Shown: positions 8,501 through 18,015 of the stretch, piece after piece
Position numbering within the stretch: position 1 is the stretch's first letter
Layout: each line of letters opens with the position of its first letter
Assembly (NCBI RefSeq): GCF_006716485.1
Contig: NZ_VFPD01000001.1
Span: forward strand, 587,806-651,805
DNA from: Chryseobacterium aquifrigidense
Lineage (GTDB): Bacteria > Bacteroidota > Bacteroidia > Flavobacteriales > Weeksellaceae
DNA: 64,000 nt
Reading direction: 5' to 3'
Translations under genes and position numbers: made by a program
Notes under the pieces: generated by a model
Told to the model about the DNA's origin: nothing
Databases searched by the model: none
What the model saw: the letters and a program-made list of their open reading frames with translations, nothing else

Positions 8501-9514
8501 ATGAGTGTAAAGGTTCCTAAATTTATTTTAAAGATTCAAGACTTTTTTGACAGCATCCATATTCCTGTTTTGGGAATATCGCTTTGGCAGATGTTTCAGA
8601 TCTATATCTCCGGGATTTTTAAAGGAAAAATAGGAAGAAAAGCGGCGGCTATTTCCTGGAGCTTTACGATAAGTCTGTTTCCGTTTATTCTGTTTTTGCT
8701 TTCTGTGTTGCCACATATGCCACTATATGATGAGCTTCAGTTTTATATTTTTGATGTACTGATGCATAATGTTTTCCCTTCAAACATGGAAGGAGATGTA
8801 AAAGGATATATCGTAAGCAATATTATTCCGAACATGAAAGGAATCAGTAACCTGACCATTCTTCTGGCTCTTGTTTTTGCTACGAACGGTACATTTTCCC
8901 TGATTAACGGGTTTAATGAAAATACAGATGAAAAATTAAGCGATGTAAAAGAGTTTATTCTTTCATTTTTTATCACGATAGGCTTTATTACCATCGTTTT
9001 TTTAACACTGTTCGGCGTGTATTATGCAGAGGTTGTAATGAAGCTTTTTACTCCGGCTTATGATGTAACCTGGCTGGTAGATAACCTTTCAAAAATTATC
9101 GGGTTTGTTTCTTTTCCGCTTTTTTATTTTATACTTCTGACCCTATTTTACTGGTTGGGAACGGTGAAGATTACAAGATTCCGCCAAGCGGTTCCGGGGG
9201 CTATTCTGACCACAGTACTCTTTGTGGTGACAACTTATATTTTTGCTATTTATGTAAAAGATATCGCACGGTACAATGTGCTTTACGGTTCCATTGGCAG
9301 TATGATTCTACTGATGGTTTGGGTGAATGTAAACGTATATCTTCTTTTATTCGGAAATGAACTGAATATGGCGATCCGAAAAGTCAGAATAGAAAAGCTG
9401 CTGTCTGATGAGATAAAGAAAGAAGCTTCAGAATATCATGCTCAGATCACTGAACCGGACTTTGATAGTGATGAGGAACACAAGAGAAAATTGGAGAACC
9501 GGAAGGCAGATTAA
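8501..9514 (+). CDS. YihY/BrkB-family inner-membrane protein
   Basis: 337 residues with about six membrane helices. The family pattern includes KAAAISWSFTISLFPFILFL near the N-terminus and GSIGSMILLMVWVNVNVYLLLFGNELN near the C-terminus, followed by a charged cytoplasmic tail. Members were once called ribonuclease BN by mistake; their real function is not settled. The 3' end overlaps the convergent nhaA by 4 bases. Confidence 0.9.
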   Translation: MSVKVPKFILKIQDFFDSIHIPVLGISLWQMFQIYISGIFKGKIGRKAAAISWSFTISLFPFILFLLSVLPHMPLYDELQFYIFDVLMHNVFPSNMEGDVKGYIVSNIIPNMKGISNLTILLALVFATNGTFSLINGFNENTDEKLSDVKEFILSFFITIGFITIVFLTLFGVYYAEVVMKLFTPAYDVTWLVDNLSKIIGFVSFPLFYFILLTLFYWLGTVKITRFRQAVPGAILTTVLFVVTTYIFAIYVKDIARYNVLYGSIGSMILLMVWVNVNVYLLLFGNELNMAIRKVRIEKLLSDEIKKEASEYHAQITEPDFDSDEEHKRKLENRKAD

Positions 9515-10689
9515 TTCTCTTCCAGTTCAGGGTTTTCTTTTGAGCTTACACTAAGTATGGTAAATCCTGCAATTGCAGCGATGAAGGACGCAATCAGGAT
9601 CGCAAACTTCGCTTCATCCTGTATATGAATTTCTCCCTTAAAAGAAAGCAATGCAATAAAAATAGACATGGTAAACCCGATTCCGGCCAGCAATCCTACA
9701 CCAATCATCTGAAGCCAGTTGCTGTTTTGAGGTAGGGAACTGAGTTTTAATTTGATAGCAATCAATGAAAATAAGTTGATCCCGATCAGTTTACCTAATA
9801 CCAATCCACAGATAATTCCCAGTCCTAATGTACTTGTAACTCCTGCCACCATTTCACTGGAAAAAGTGATGTTGGTATTCGTTAAAGCGAATATCGGCAT
9901 GATCAGAAAACTTACCGGAATATGAAGCTGATGCTCCAGTTTTTCCAGCGGTGAAATTTCTACATTCGAAGCATTGGTAGGTATTGAAAAGGCAAGTAAA
10001 ACACCTGCTATCGTAGCATGAATTCCGGAATGATGAAGGAAATACCATAAAAACAATCCCGGAATGATATAAAATACCGTTTTGGTAACTTTTAAGAAGT
10101 TTAAAACAAAAAGCAGGGCAGTTACCCCAAAAGATAACAGCAGATAGCTCCAGTGGATTTGTTCGGTATAGAAAATGGCAATTACTAAAATTGCTCCCAG
10201 ATCATCTACAATAGCTAATGCAGCCAAAAATATCTTGATAGAATTAGGAATCTTTTTACCTAACATCGAAATGATAGCCAGAGAAAATGCAATATCTGTT
10301 GCCATAGGAATTCCCCAGCCATTGCTGTAATCCGTTCCCGTATTGAAAATGCTGTAGATTACAGCAGGAACAAGCATTCCGCCTACTGCTGCAAAAATAG
10401 GAAGCGAGGCATTTTTAAAGGATGAAAGCTCACCTTCTACAAGTTCACGTTTTATTTCAAGGCCTACCAGAAGGAAAAATATAGCCATCAGTCCGTCATT
10501 GATCCAGATGCTGACAGGATATTCCAACCCAAAAAGATGAGTTCCCACTTCCTGGTCTAAAAAATGCTGAAAGTTCTCTGCAGCAGATGAGTTGGCAATA
10601 AGCAATGAAATGAGTACACAGAAAATAAGAATAATTCCTGAGGACTGACTGTTGTTGAAAAATTTTTTAAAATAAAGAGATAAATTCAT
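9511..10689 (-). CDS. nhaA: Na+/H+ antiporter NhaA
   Basis: 392 residues and about twelve helices. The ion-binding motifs are present: ATDIAFSLA, and the two adjacent Asp of AIVDDLGAILVIAIFY that form the Na+/H+ site in E. coli NhaA. It exchanges internal Na+ for external protons, giving salt and alkaline-pH tolerance. It begins 2 bases after the rel stop codon and is probably co-transcribed with it. A short acidic tail ends the protein. Confidence 0.96.
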   Translation of the reverse strand: MNLSLYFKKFFNNSQSSGIILIFCVLISLLIANSSAAENFQHFLDQEVGTHLFGLEYPVSIWINDGLMAIFFLLVGLEIKRELVEGELSSFKNASLPIFAAVGGMLVPAVIYSIFNTGTDYSNGWGIPMATDIAFSLAIISMLGKKIPNSIKIFLAALAIVDDLGAILVIAIFYTEQIHWSYLLLSFGVTALLFVLNFLKVTKTVFYIIPGLFLWYFLHHSGIHATIAGVLLAFSIPTNASNVEISPLEKLEHQLHIPVSFLIMPIFALTNTNITFSSEMVAGVTSTLGLGIICGLVLGKLIGINLFSLIAIKLKLSSLPQNSNWLQMIGVGLLAGIGFTMSIFIALLSFKGEIHIQDEAKFAILIASFIAAIAGFTILSVSSKENPELEEN

Positions 10690-10691
10690 GT

Positions 10692-12902
10692 TTACGATTG
10701 TACCCGTCTCACTCTTGAAACACCATTAATATTTTTAAGTTTTTTAAAGGTCTCTTCCAACTGACCTTTATTTTTGACCTCGAGGTTGATATTTCCTGTG
10801 AAAACACCATTGTTGGATTCAATAGACATACTTTTCATATCCATTCCCATACTTCCACTGATGACAGTGGTGATATCGTTAATCATACCCATCCTGTCAA
10901 GCCCTTCAATTTCAATTTTTACTCTGTTTTTGAAACTTTCTGCATTCACCCACTTGGCAGGGATGACACGGTAATCATACTGTGCTCTCAGATTGATGGC
11001 ATTGGGGCAGTTATCGCTATGTACCTTGATTCCGTCTGAAATGGTAATGAATCCGAAGATTTTGTCTCCCGGAATTACTGTACAGCATTTTGCATAGGTG
11101 TAGTTAAGCTTCTCTTCGTCCTTCCCAAAGACAATCATGTCAAGGTTTTCCTCTTTTGGATCCTCAAAATGCTGATTTTTATTAGGCGATTTTCTGAATC
11201 TTGAAAGTAGGTTATTGAATACGTTTTTACTTTCTATATATTTTCTCAGGCTGCTTACATCCAGTTCATTACTCTGGAATTTAAGGAAGAGCTCCTGCGA
11301 TGATTTTAAATTAAAGAACTTCTGAAGTTTATTAATTTCTTCATCATTAAAATTGATCTTTGCATGACGAAGTTTTCTCTGCAGAATTTCTTTTCCTTCT
11401 TCTACCAATTGGTTTTTCTGAGAGTTCAGATAACTTTTAATCTTGGATTTGGCTTTCGAAGTCACAACGAATTCCAGCCAGTCAGATTTTGGCTTCTGAT
11501 TCTGTGAAGAAAGAATATCTACCTGATCTCCGTTTTGAAGGATATAGGAAATAGGAACCAGTTTTCCATTGATTTTGGCACCTAAACATTTCATTCCCAG
11601 GTCAGAGTGGACAGAGAAAGCAAAATCCAGGGCGGTAGCATTAGTGGGAAGGATTTTAATTTCGCCTTTCGGAGTAAATACAAATACTTCTTTGGAATAT
11701 AAATTAAGCTTAATATTATCTAAAAGTTCCGAAGTGGAAAGGTTTTGCTGTTGTTCCAGTACTTCACGGATTTCGGTTACCCATTTTTCAAAATTTCTGT
11801 CATCAGAGCTTTGTTTGTAACCTTCCTTATACTTATAGTGAGCAGCAACTCCTTTTTCTGCAATTTCATCCATTCTTTCCGAACGGATCTGTACTTCAAT
11901 CCATTTTCTGTCCGGTCCTAAAACGGTTAAATGCAAACTTTCATATCCTGTAGAACGGGGCTGTGTAATCCAGTCACGCATCCTGGAAGGGTTACTGTGG
12001 TATACATCCGTAACAATGGAGTAGATTTTCCAGGCCAGGAATTTTTCATTCTTCGCATCCGATTTGTAAATAATCCTGATGGCGTAATTATCAAAAACCT
12101 CTTCAAAAGAAACTCCCTGCTTCAGCATCTTTCTGTAAATGGAAGAGATGGCTTTTGCACGGCCTTTGATTTTAAAGTTTAAACCTTCTTCATGAAGTCT
12201 CTCAGATACTTCTTTCTTAAACTCTTCGATATATCTTTCACGGCTTTCCTTGGCCAGTTCCAATTTCTCCGTAATCTCGTTATATACTTCGGGGCTGTTG
12301 TATTTTAAGGAAAGATCTTCAAGTTCGGATTTAATATTGTACAACCCAAGACGGTGAGCCATTGGAGCATAGATATAAACCGTCTCTGAAGCAATTTTTT
12401 TCTGCTTATCCGGAGCCATGCTTTCCAGAGTCCTCATATTATGAAGACGGTCTGCAATTTTAATCAGAATAACCCTGAAATCCTCGGATAATGTCAATAA
12501 CAGTTTTCTGTAGTTTTCAGACTGCACAGAAATATTCTGATGGTTCATGATGGAAATTTTGGTCAGTCCATTCACGATATTGGCAATCTTTTCACCAAAG
12601 ATTTTTTTAAGGTCTTCGTAAGTATAGTCCGAATCTTCAATTACATCGTGCAAAAGTGCACAGGCAATAGAAGTAGCTCCCAAACCAATCTCTGTTGCTA
12701 CAATTTTAGCAACAGCAATAGGGTGGTAGATGTACGGTTCTCCGGATTTTCTCCTTTGATCCTTGTGGGCATCCAGCGCAATATCGAATGCCTTTCGGAT
12801 GAGCTTATTGTTTTCCTCATCCAATGTTCTGTATGTGTTAGAAATCAGGTCCTTATATCTGGCAAGGATCTCTTTATTCTCTTGTTCTAAATCGTAGCTC
12901 AT
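10692..12902 (-). CDS. rel: Bifunctional (p)ppGpp synthetase/hydrolase, RelA/SpoT family
   Basis: 736 residues in the standard long-RSH order. The HD hydrolase domain (about 25-200) has intact metal-site motifs, with HDVIEDSDYT. The synthetase domain (about 220-390) has GYESLHLTV and EVQIRSERMDEIAEKGVAAH. A TGS domain starts near residue 410 (VFVFTPKGEIKILP), and a C-terminal ACT domain begins around residue 660 (VKIEIEGLDRMGMINDIT). Both enzyme domains look active, so this is a Rel/SpoT-type enzyme that makes and breaks the starvation signal (p)ppGpp. A consensus-like promoter lies just upstream. Confidence 0.96.
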   Translation of the reverse strand: MSYDLEQENKEILARYKDLISNTYRTLDEENNKLIRKAFDIALDAHKDQRRKSGEPYIYHPIAVAKIVATEIGLGATSIACALLHDVIEDSDYTYEDLKKIFGEKIANIVNGLTKISIMNHQNISVQSENYRKLLLTLSEDFRVILIKIADRLHNMRTLESMAPDKQKKIASETVYIYAPMAHRLGLYNIKSELEDLSLKYNSPEVYNEITEKLELAKESRERYIEEFKKEVSERLHEEGLNFKIKGRAKAISSIYRKMLKQGVSFEEVFDNYAIRIIYKSDAKNEKFLAWKIYSIVTDVYHSNPSRMRDWITQPRSTGYESLHLTVLGPDRKWIEVQIRSERMDEIAEKGVAAHYKYKEGYKQSSDDRNFEKWVTEIREVLEQQQNLSTSELLDNIKLNLYSKEVFVFTPKGEIKILPTNATALDFAFSVHSDLGMKCLGAKINGKLVPISYILQNGDQVDILSSQNQKPKSDWLEFVVTSKAKSKIKSYLNSQKNQLVEEGKEILQRKLRHAKINFNDEEINKLQKFFNLKSSQELFLKFQSNELDVSSLRKYIESKNVFNNLLSRFRKSPNKNQHFEDPKEENLDMIVFGKDEEKLNYTYAKCCTVIPGDKIFGFITISDGIKVHSDNCPNAINLRAQYDYRVIPAKWVNAESFKNRVKIEIEGLDRMGMINDITTVISGSMGMDMKSMSIESNNGVFTGNINLEVKNKGQLEETFKKLKNINGVSRVRRVQS

Positions 12903-12925
12903 TTGTGCACATGCCTATAATTAGA

Positions 12926-12956
12926 CGAAAATACGAAATTTTTTAGTTTTTTCAAA
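12926..12956 (-). promoter_or_regulatory. Promoter of rel-nhaA
   Basis: On the minus strand TTTG (12953-12956) is separated by exactly 19 bp from TATTTTCG (12926-12933), one base off the TAnnTTTG consensus. The spacing matches other promoters in this window. Confidence 0.55.
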
Positions 12957-12961
12957 CATAA

Positions 12962-12989
12962 AAGATCCGCAGTATACACTGCGGATCTT
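12962..12989 (-). terminator. Terminator after the small acidic protein gene
   Basis: A 12-bp perfect stem (AAGATCCGCAGT with ACTGCGGATCTT) around a 4-base loop lies just after the stop of the upstream minus-strand gene and ahead of the rel promoter. The trailing T run is short. Confidence 0.75.
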
Positions 12990-13011
12990 CGGCTATTAGA
13001 TTTTATATCGA

Positions 13012-13377
13012 TTAGAATTTTACTTCAGAATTCATACCGTCACTTGACGTTTTGATTTTGATATCAGGGCTGCTGTGAATTTCTGCCCTGTTTCTTGCAT
13101 CAATATACCTTTTGATCGTATCATAATTGGTTTCATTGATATTCATATTTTCGAACAGATATGATTTCAATGCAGCATTCTGAATAAATGCGCTCCGTGC
13201 AAGATCAATCTGGTTAAGATCATTTACAGTAACGCTTGCCAGGTATTGAGAATTACCAGAACCATCATTGAGGTATACAATGTAATCTGAGTTTTCAAAT
13301 CCTGAATTTTCCAGATCACTTTCCAGTTTTTTGTAGTCGCTGTGATAATCAAATAGTCCAGCTAATATATGTGACAT
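13012..13377 (-). CDS. Small acidic protein, possibly a YflT-like stress protein
   Basis: 121 residues from the Met of MSHILAGLFDYHSDYKKLE. The open frame extends 18 codons further up, but that part is not soluble-protein-like, so I place the start here. The N-terminal half, with a strand, then DYKKLESDLENSGFENSDYIVYL, resembles the short alpha/beta domains of general-stress proteins of the YflT kind. That link is weak. The rest is polar, with an acidic and Ser-rich end. No signal peptide or catalytic motif is visible. The gene is monocistronic, with a terminator after it. Confidence 0.68.
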   Translation of the reverse strand: MSHILAGLFDYHSDYKKLESDLENSGFENSDYIVYLNDGSGNSQYLASVTVNDLNQIDLARSAFIQNAALKSYLFENMNINETNYDTIKRYIDARNRAEIHSSPDIKIKTSSDGMNSEVKF

Positions 13378-13590
13378 AGTTAATTGGTTTAAAGTTATGA
13401 CTAAAGTTAGTAATAATTTTCCGATTATCATTGTGTTTAAGACAATATAATTTGTTAATTAACATTCAGTTTTCAATAGATAATGGTAATGTTTAAGAAT
13501 AATTATTGAACAGGTGTTTAATTTTAACAATTGGATAATATCCGTAATTGTCTCATGGGAATTTCCTTGTTATTTTGTGGTTTTTTAATA

Positions 13591-13621
13591 AAAAAAGCCC
13601 TGAAAATAACTTCCGGGGCTT
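13591..13621 (-). terminator. Terminator of the acs gene
   Basis: AAGCCC and GGGCTT arms, extended by weaker pairs, are followed on the minus strand by a long T run. It lies 26 bases beyond the acs stop. Confidence 0.85.
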
Positions 13622-13646
13622 CTATTGGTTAAATAATTGATGAAAT

Positions 13647-15554
13647 TTAAATTCTTTCGTTTTTGATCTCCTCTACAATTTCAGGATTTAAAAGTGTGCT
13701 GATATCTCCAAAATTACTGAAGTCGCCTTCTGCAATTTTTCTCAGGATTCTACGCATAATCTTTCCTGAACGTGTTTTGGGAAGTCCGGAAACGAACTGT
13801 ATTTTATCCAGCTTGGCAATCGGCCCGATCTGATCTGAAATCAACTGATTAATCTCTTTTTTCAGATTTTCCTTATCACGTCCTTCTCCGGTTTCTTTAA
13901 GCATCACATAGCCATAGAGAGCATTTCCTTTGATATCATGAGGGTAGCCTACGATAGCAGATTCTGCAACAGCAGGGTGCTGGTTGATGCTGTCTTCAAT
14001 AGGTGCTGTTCCCAGATTATGCCCTGAAACAATGATCACATCATCTACACGGCCTGTAATTCTGTAATAGCCAACTTCGTCTCTCAATGCGCCGTCACCG
14101 GTAAAATATTTCCCAGGGAAAGCCGTGAAGTAGGTTTCTTTATACCTTTGGTGGTCACCCCAGATGGTTCTCGCAATTCCAGGCCATGGAAAACGGATAC
14201 AAAGATTTCCGGTGACCTGATTTCCTGTAATTTCATTTCGTTTATCGTCCATCAGAACAGGTTGTACACCTGGCAGTGGGAGAGTAGCATAAGTTGGTTT
14301 TGTAGGCGTTACAAAAGGAAGGGGCGAAATCATAATTCCTCCTGTTTCCGTTTGCCACCAGGTATCTACAATCGGACATTTTTTCTTTCCGACATGATCG
14401 TTGAACCAGTGCCATGCTTCATCATTGATAGGTTCTCCCACAGATCCGATAACTTTCAGAGAGCTCAGATCATGTTTATCCACCCATTCCGCACTTTCTT
14501 TCGCTAAAGAACGGATCGCTGTCGGAGCGGTGTAAAACTGAGTGATCTTATGTTTTTCAATCACTTCCCAGAAGCGGTCCGGTTCAGGATAAGTAGGAAC
14601 TCCTTCAAAAATTACAGTGGTAGCTCCATTCAATAATGGTCCGTAAAGAATGTAGGAGTGTCCGGTAATCCATCCGATATCTGCCGTACACCAATAAATA
14701 TCATTTTCCTTATAATTGAATACGTTTTTGAAGGTATAAGCGGTGTACACCATATATCCGGCACAGGTATGCAGCATTCCTTTAGGTTTTCCTGTAGATC
14801 CTGAAGTGTATAAAATGAAAAGCGGATCTTCAGAATCCATAATTACTGTAACGAAATCAGGAGAAGCTTTCTCATACAGATCGGCCATCCAGTGATCCCT
14901 TCCTTCTTTCATTGTAATTTCGTTGTGGGTTCTCTTGACTACAAGAACGTTTTCAACCGTTGGTGTTTTTTCCAACGCATCATCCACAATGCTTTTCAGA
15001 TCCAGAACTTTATTTCCTCTGTAACTTCCGTCTGAGGTGATCACCATTTTTGCTTCACAGTCATTGACTCTTGAAGCGACTGCTGAAGCTGAGAATCCTG
15101 CAAAAATAACGGAATGAACGGCCCCCAGTTTTGCACAGGCAAGCATCGTTATAGCCAGTTCAGGAATCATGGGAAGATAAATGCAGACTCTGTCTCCTTT
15201 TTCAATACCCATATCGCGTAAAACATTGGCTGTTTTATTTACCCGGGTGTATAATTCGTTGTAAGAAATATGCTGTGCTTCTTCCTTAGGGTCGTTAGGT
15301 TCCCAGATAATAGCCGTTTTTTCTCCTCTTATGGTAAGATGCCTGTCGATACAGTTTTTGGTAATGTTGAGTTTTGCATTTTTAAACCAGGTGATTTTAG
15401 CTTCATTCATATCGTACTTAACAACCTTGCTCCATCTTTGATACCACACGAAGTTTTGATCCGCTACCTTATCCCAGAATTTTTTAGGATTTTTGATAGA
15501 CTTTTTATAGTCTTCGAAATATTGTGGTAAATCTTCTATTAAGTAATTTCTCAT
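13647..15554 (-). CDS. acs: Acetyl-CoA synthetase
   Basis: 635 residues, within the normal Acs range. It belongs to the ANL adenylate-forming family. The phosphate-binding loop is YTSGSTGKPKGMLH at about residue 250, the VDTWWQTETGG motif is near residue 400, and the C-terminal KTRSGKIMRRILRKIA holds the catalytic Lys that is commonly regulated by acetylation. It activates acetate with ATP and CoA, through acetyl-AMP, in the cytoplasm. It is the last gene of the carboxylate block, downstream of a PrpE-like paralogue and a symporter-kinase. Confidence 0.96.
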   Translation of the reverse strand: MRNYLIEDLPQYFEDYKKSIKNPKKFWDKVADQNFVWYQRWSKVVKYDMNEAKITWFKNAKLNITKNCIDRHLTIRGEKTAIIWEPNDPKEEAQHISYNELYTRVNKTANVLRDMGIEKGDRVCIYLPMIPELAITMLACAKLGAVHSVIFAGFSASAVASRVNDCEAKMVITSDGSYRGNKVLDLKSIVDDALEKTPTVENVLVVKRTHNEITMKEGRDHWMADLYEKASPDFVTVIMDSEDPLFILYTSGSTGKPKGMLHTCAGYMVYTAYTFKNVFNYKENDIYWCTADIGWITGHSYILYGPLLNGATTVIFEGVPTYPEPDRFWEVIEKHKITQFYTAPTAIRSLAKESAEWVDKHDLSSLKVIGSVGEPINDEAWHWFNDHVGKKKCPIVDTWWQTETGGIMISPLPFVTPTKPTYATLPLPGVQPVLMDDKRNEITGNQVTGNLCIRFPWPGIARTIWGDHQRYKETYFTAFPGKYFTGDGALRDEVGYYRITGRVDDVIIVSGHNLGTAPIEDSINQHPAVAESAIVGYPHDIKGNALYGYVMLKETGEGRDKENLKKEINQLISDQIGPIAKLDKIQFVSGLPKTRSGKIMRRILRKIAEGDFSNFGDISTLLNPEIVEEIKNERI

Positions 15555-15614
15555 ATCCCTTTCGTTTTTTGAAATTTGAATTTATTTTATTTAAATTTAT
15601 GTTTAATTTCTGGC

Positions 15615-17501
15615 TTAAGCCTTGTATTCCTTGATTTTTTCCTGAATTTCATCGATGATTTTTTCATCATCAATGGTGGATGGAATCTGGAAATCTTTCC
15701 CATCAAGCAGCGTTCGGATCAGCTTTCTTAAAATTTTTCCTGATCTTGTTTTGGGTAAACGTTTGACAACCATTACGTTTTTTAAAAAAGCTACAGCCCC
15801 GATTTTGTTGCGGACCATTTGAACGATGTCTTTTTCAATATCTTCTTCAGAGATCACTGAGCCGTTTTTCAAAACAACGGTGGCAAAAGGAACCTGTCCT
15901 TTTAAATCATCATCAATACCTACCACTGCACATTCCGCGACATCGGGATGTGAGGAAACAATTTCTTCCATTTCGGAGGTAGAAAGTCTGTGTCCTGCTA
16001 CATTAATCACGTCATCCACTCTTCCTGTGATGAAAATATAGCCGTCCTCATCCTGAATAGCACCGTCTCCGGAAAAATAATAGCCTTTATATTGAGATAG
16101 ATAACTGCTTTCAAAGCGTGCATAATCTTTCCAAATTCCAAGCATGGCACCGGGTGGGAGAGGAAGTTTAATCACCAGATAGCCTTCATGGTGAGGATTA
16201 AGTTCAAATCCGGTTTCATCAAAAATTTTAATATCATATCCCGGAACAGGTTTTCCAGCTGAGGCTCTCTTGATCTGATAGTTGTCGTTATGAGTCAGTA
16301 ATCCCAGCATTGGCCAGCCGGATTCTGTCTGCCACCAATGGTCTATTGCCGGAACACCGATATGCTCTGCAAACCAGTCCAGAGTGGCCACATCACATCT
16401 TTCTCCAGCCAGAAACTGTTTTTTGAAGTGCGATAAATCGTATTTTTTTACTAATTCTCCGTTTGGATCTTCTTTTTTAATCGCCCGGATCGCAGTAGGT
16501 GCAGTGAACATCACAGAAACTTTATATTCTGAAATGATTCTCCAAAATGTTCCTGCATCAGGAGTCATAATGGGTTTTCCTTCAAAAATAATAGTCGTAT
16601 TTCTGTTGATGAGCGGTCCATACACTGAAAAACTATGGCCTACAGCCCATCCGAAATCTGAAGCGGCCCAATACGTTTCCCCCGGCTCAACACCATAAAC
16701 GTAAGTCATTGAGAATTGTAATGCCGTAGCATACCCTCCGGTATCACGAACGATGCCTTTAGGTTTTCCTGTAGTTCCCGAAGTGTAAAGCAGATAAAGC
16801 GGATGGGTAGATTCCACAGAAACGCAGTCTGCCGGAACTGATTTTTCTACTAATTCTTCATAATCAATCAGTCCTTCAAACATCTCATCCTGATTATCGA
16901 CCAGTTTTCTGTTGTATACAATGATATGATCTACTTTATCCTGGGCCAGTTCAATTGCTTTTTCTACCAGTGGCAGATAAGGAATTCTCCTGGTAATTTC
17001 CACACCTGCTGTGGCAGTGATTAAAACTTTCGGCTTACAGTCATCAATTCTTACGACAAGCTCATGAGGGGCAAAACCTCCGAAAACCACATTATGAATA
17101 ACCCCTATTCTCGCACATGCCAGCATGGCAAAAAGCGTCTGCGGAACCATAGGCATATAAATAACGGCTGTATCTCCTTTTTTTAATCCCAGAGAAACCA
17201 ATCCCCCAGCCAGTTTTGCAATTTCCTCTTTCGCCTGAGTGAAAGTGTAGGTTTTCTTCTGATGGGTTACAGGAGAATCGTAAATGATGGCAATCTGATC
17301 CCCAAATCCCTCTTCAATGTGTTTGTCGATGCATAAGTAACACATATTGAGCTTGCCGTCTGAAAACCACTGTGGATATTCGTTTTCATCATTGGAAAGA
17401 ATTTGCTGTGGAAATTCAAACCATTTGATTTCTTCTGCCTGTTTTTTCCAGAAGTCTTCTTTATGTTCTATGCTTTGTTTAAATAATGTATCAGTATCCA
17501 T
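15615..17501 (-). CDS. prpE: Acyl-CoA synthetase, PrpE-like (propionyl-CoA synthetase)
   Basis: 628 residues from the ATG of MDTDTLFKQSIEHKEDFW, the same length as E. coli PrpE as I recall it. A TTG 13 codons further up lies inside a palindromic repeat and is not a likely start. ANL motifs are intact: YTSGTTGKPKGIVRDTGG, DHWWQTESGWP and the C-terminal KTRSGKILRKLIR. The sequence around VVFGGFAPHELVVRIDDCKP and the RDTGG after the P-loop favour PrpE over Acs. The likely substrate is propionate or another short acid, giving propionyl-CoA. The substrate is inferred; acetate use is also possible. Confidence 0.85.
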   Translation of the reverse strand: MDTDTLFKQSIEHKEDFWKKQAEEIKWFEFPQQILSNDENEYPQWFSDGKLNMCYLCIDKHIEEGFGDQIAIIYDSPVTHQKKTYTFTQAKEEIAKLAGGLVSLGLKKGDTAVIYMPMVPQTLFAMLACARIGVIHNVVFGGFAPHELVVRIDDCKPKVLITATAGVEITRRIPYLPLVEKAIELAQDKVDHIIVYNRKLVDNQDEMFEGLIDYEELVEKSVPADCVSVESTHPLYLLYTSGTTGKPKGIVRDTGGYATALQFSMTYVYGVEPGETYWAASDFGWAVGHSFSVYGPLINRNTTIIFEGKPIMTPDAGTFWRIISEYKVSVMFTAPTAIRAIKKEDPNGELVKKYDLSHFKKQFLAGERCDVATLDWFAEHIGVPAIDHWWQTESGWPMLGLLTHNDNYQIKRASAGKPVPGYDIKIFDETGFELNPHHEGYLVIKLPLPPGAMLGIWKDYARFESSYLSQYKGYYFSGDGAIQDEDGYIFITGRVDDVINVAGHRLSTSEMEEIVSSHPDVAECAVVGIDDDLKGQVPFATVVLKNGSVISEEDIEKDIVQMVRNKIGAVAFLKNVMVVKRLPKTRSGKILRKLIRTLLDGKDFQIPSTIDDEKIIDEIQEKIKEYKA

Positions 17502-17528
17502 ATCATTAGTCTTGTGTTTGTTTTTGCT

Positions 17529-17563
17529 TATCCTTGTCAAGGTTTAAAACCTTGACAAGGATA
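17529..17563. repeat. Perfect 35-bp palindrome (family G)
   Basis: TATCCTTGTCAAGGTTT and its exact reverse complement flank a single central base. A shortened relative with TTGTCAAG and CTTGACAA arms lies at 30945-30972, after argF'. It is located between the response regulator gene and prpE. Confidence 0.85.
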
Positions 17564-17565
17564 AC

Positions 17566-17640
17566 GAGAGTAATTGCGAGCCGACGGCGAAGCCATCTCT
17601 TAATACTCTTTATTCCTTTATGAATCTTAATGGTTTAATT
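17566..17640. repeat. Dispersed-repeat remnants between regulator and prpE
   Basis: GCGAGCCGACGGCGAAGCCATCTC (17577-17600, split here as GCGAGCCGACGG and CGAAGCCATCTC) resembles the 'attgcgag...gaagcnatctc' repeat seen in many Bacteroidota. Next to it, GAATCTTAATGGTTTAA is one arm of the CTTAATGGTT family found elsewhere in this window. No gene is seen. Confidence 0.45.
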
Positions 17641-17646
17641 TACACG

Positions 17647-18006
17647 TTAAAACATCTCCTCAATCTGCTGCATCAGTTTCTTAATTGAATAAGGTTTTGT
17701 GACGTAAGCATCAGCACCCATTTCCAGGCCTTTTTCGATATCTTTGGGATTATTTTTGGCACTCAGAAAGATGACTTTGGCGTCTTTTAGTTTTTCGTCC
17801 TGTTTGACGAGGTCCAAAGTGCTGTATCCGTCAAGATTCGGCATCATAATATCGAGAAGAATCACATCCGGGACCATTGTTTTTAAGAATTCAAGGACTT
17901 CTGTTCCGTCACGGGCAATATAGACATCATATCCGTTTTTCTTAAAGCTGTATTCTAACGACATTAATATTTTGTGTTCGTCATCCGCGATGATTATCTT
18001 TCTCAT
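17647..18006 (-). CDS. Single-domain response regulator (REC only)
   Basis: 119 residues forming one receiver domain. The acidic pair is Asp8/Asp9, the phospho-acceptor Asp52 lies in VILLDIMMPNLDGY, and the conserved Lys near residue 102 is in VTKPYS. No output domain is present and the frame ends normally. It lies 9 bases after the symporter-kinase gene and is surely its partner or a phosphate sink. Since it lacks a DNA-binding part, it must act through a protein partner, unlike CrbR, which carries a LuxR-type HTH. Confidence 0.93.
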   Translation of the reverse strand: MRKIIIADDEHKILMSLEYSFKKNGYDVYIARDGTEVLEFLKTMVPDVILLDIMMPNLDGYSTLDLVKQDEKLKDAKVIFLSAKNNPKDIEKGLEMGADAYVTKPYSIKKLMQQIEEMF

Positions 18007-18015
18007 AAGAAGGTT

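Noticed and set aside
17502..17540. Thirteen extra codons at the start of prpE
   Set aside because: They begin with TTG inside a perfect palindrome. The ATG at 17501 gives the usual PrpE length.
17647..18006. Truncated response regulator missing a DNA-binding domain
   Set aside because: The receiver domain ends normally at the final helix and the gene stops cleanly, with no HTH remnant after it. It is better read as a true single-domain regulator.
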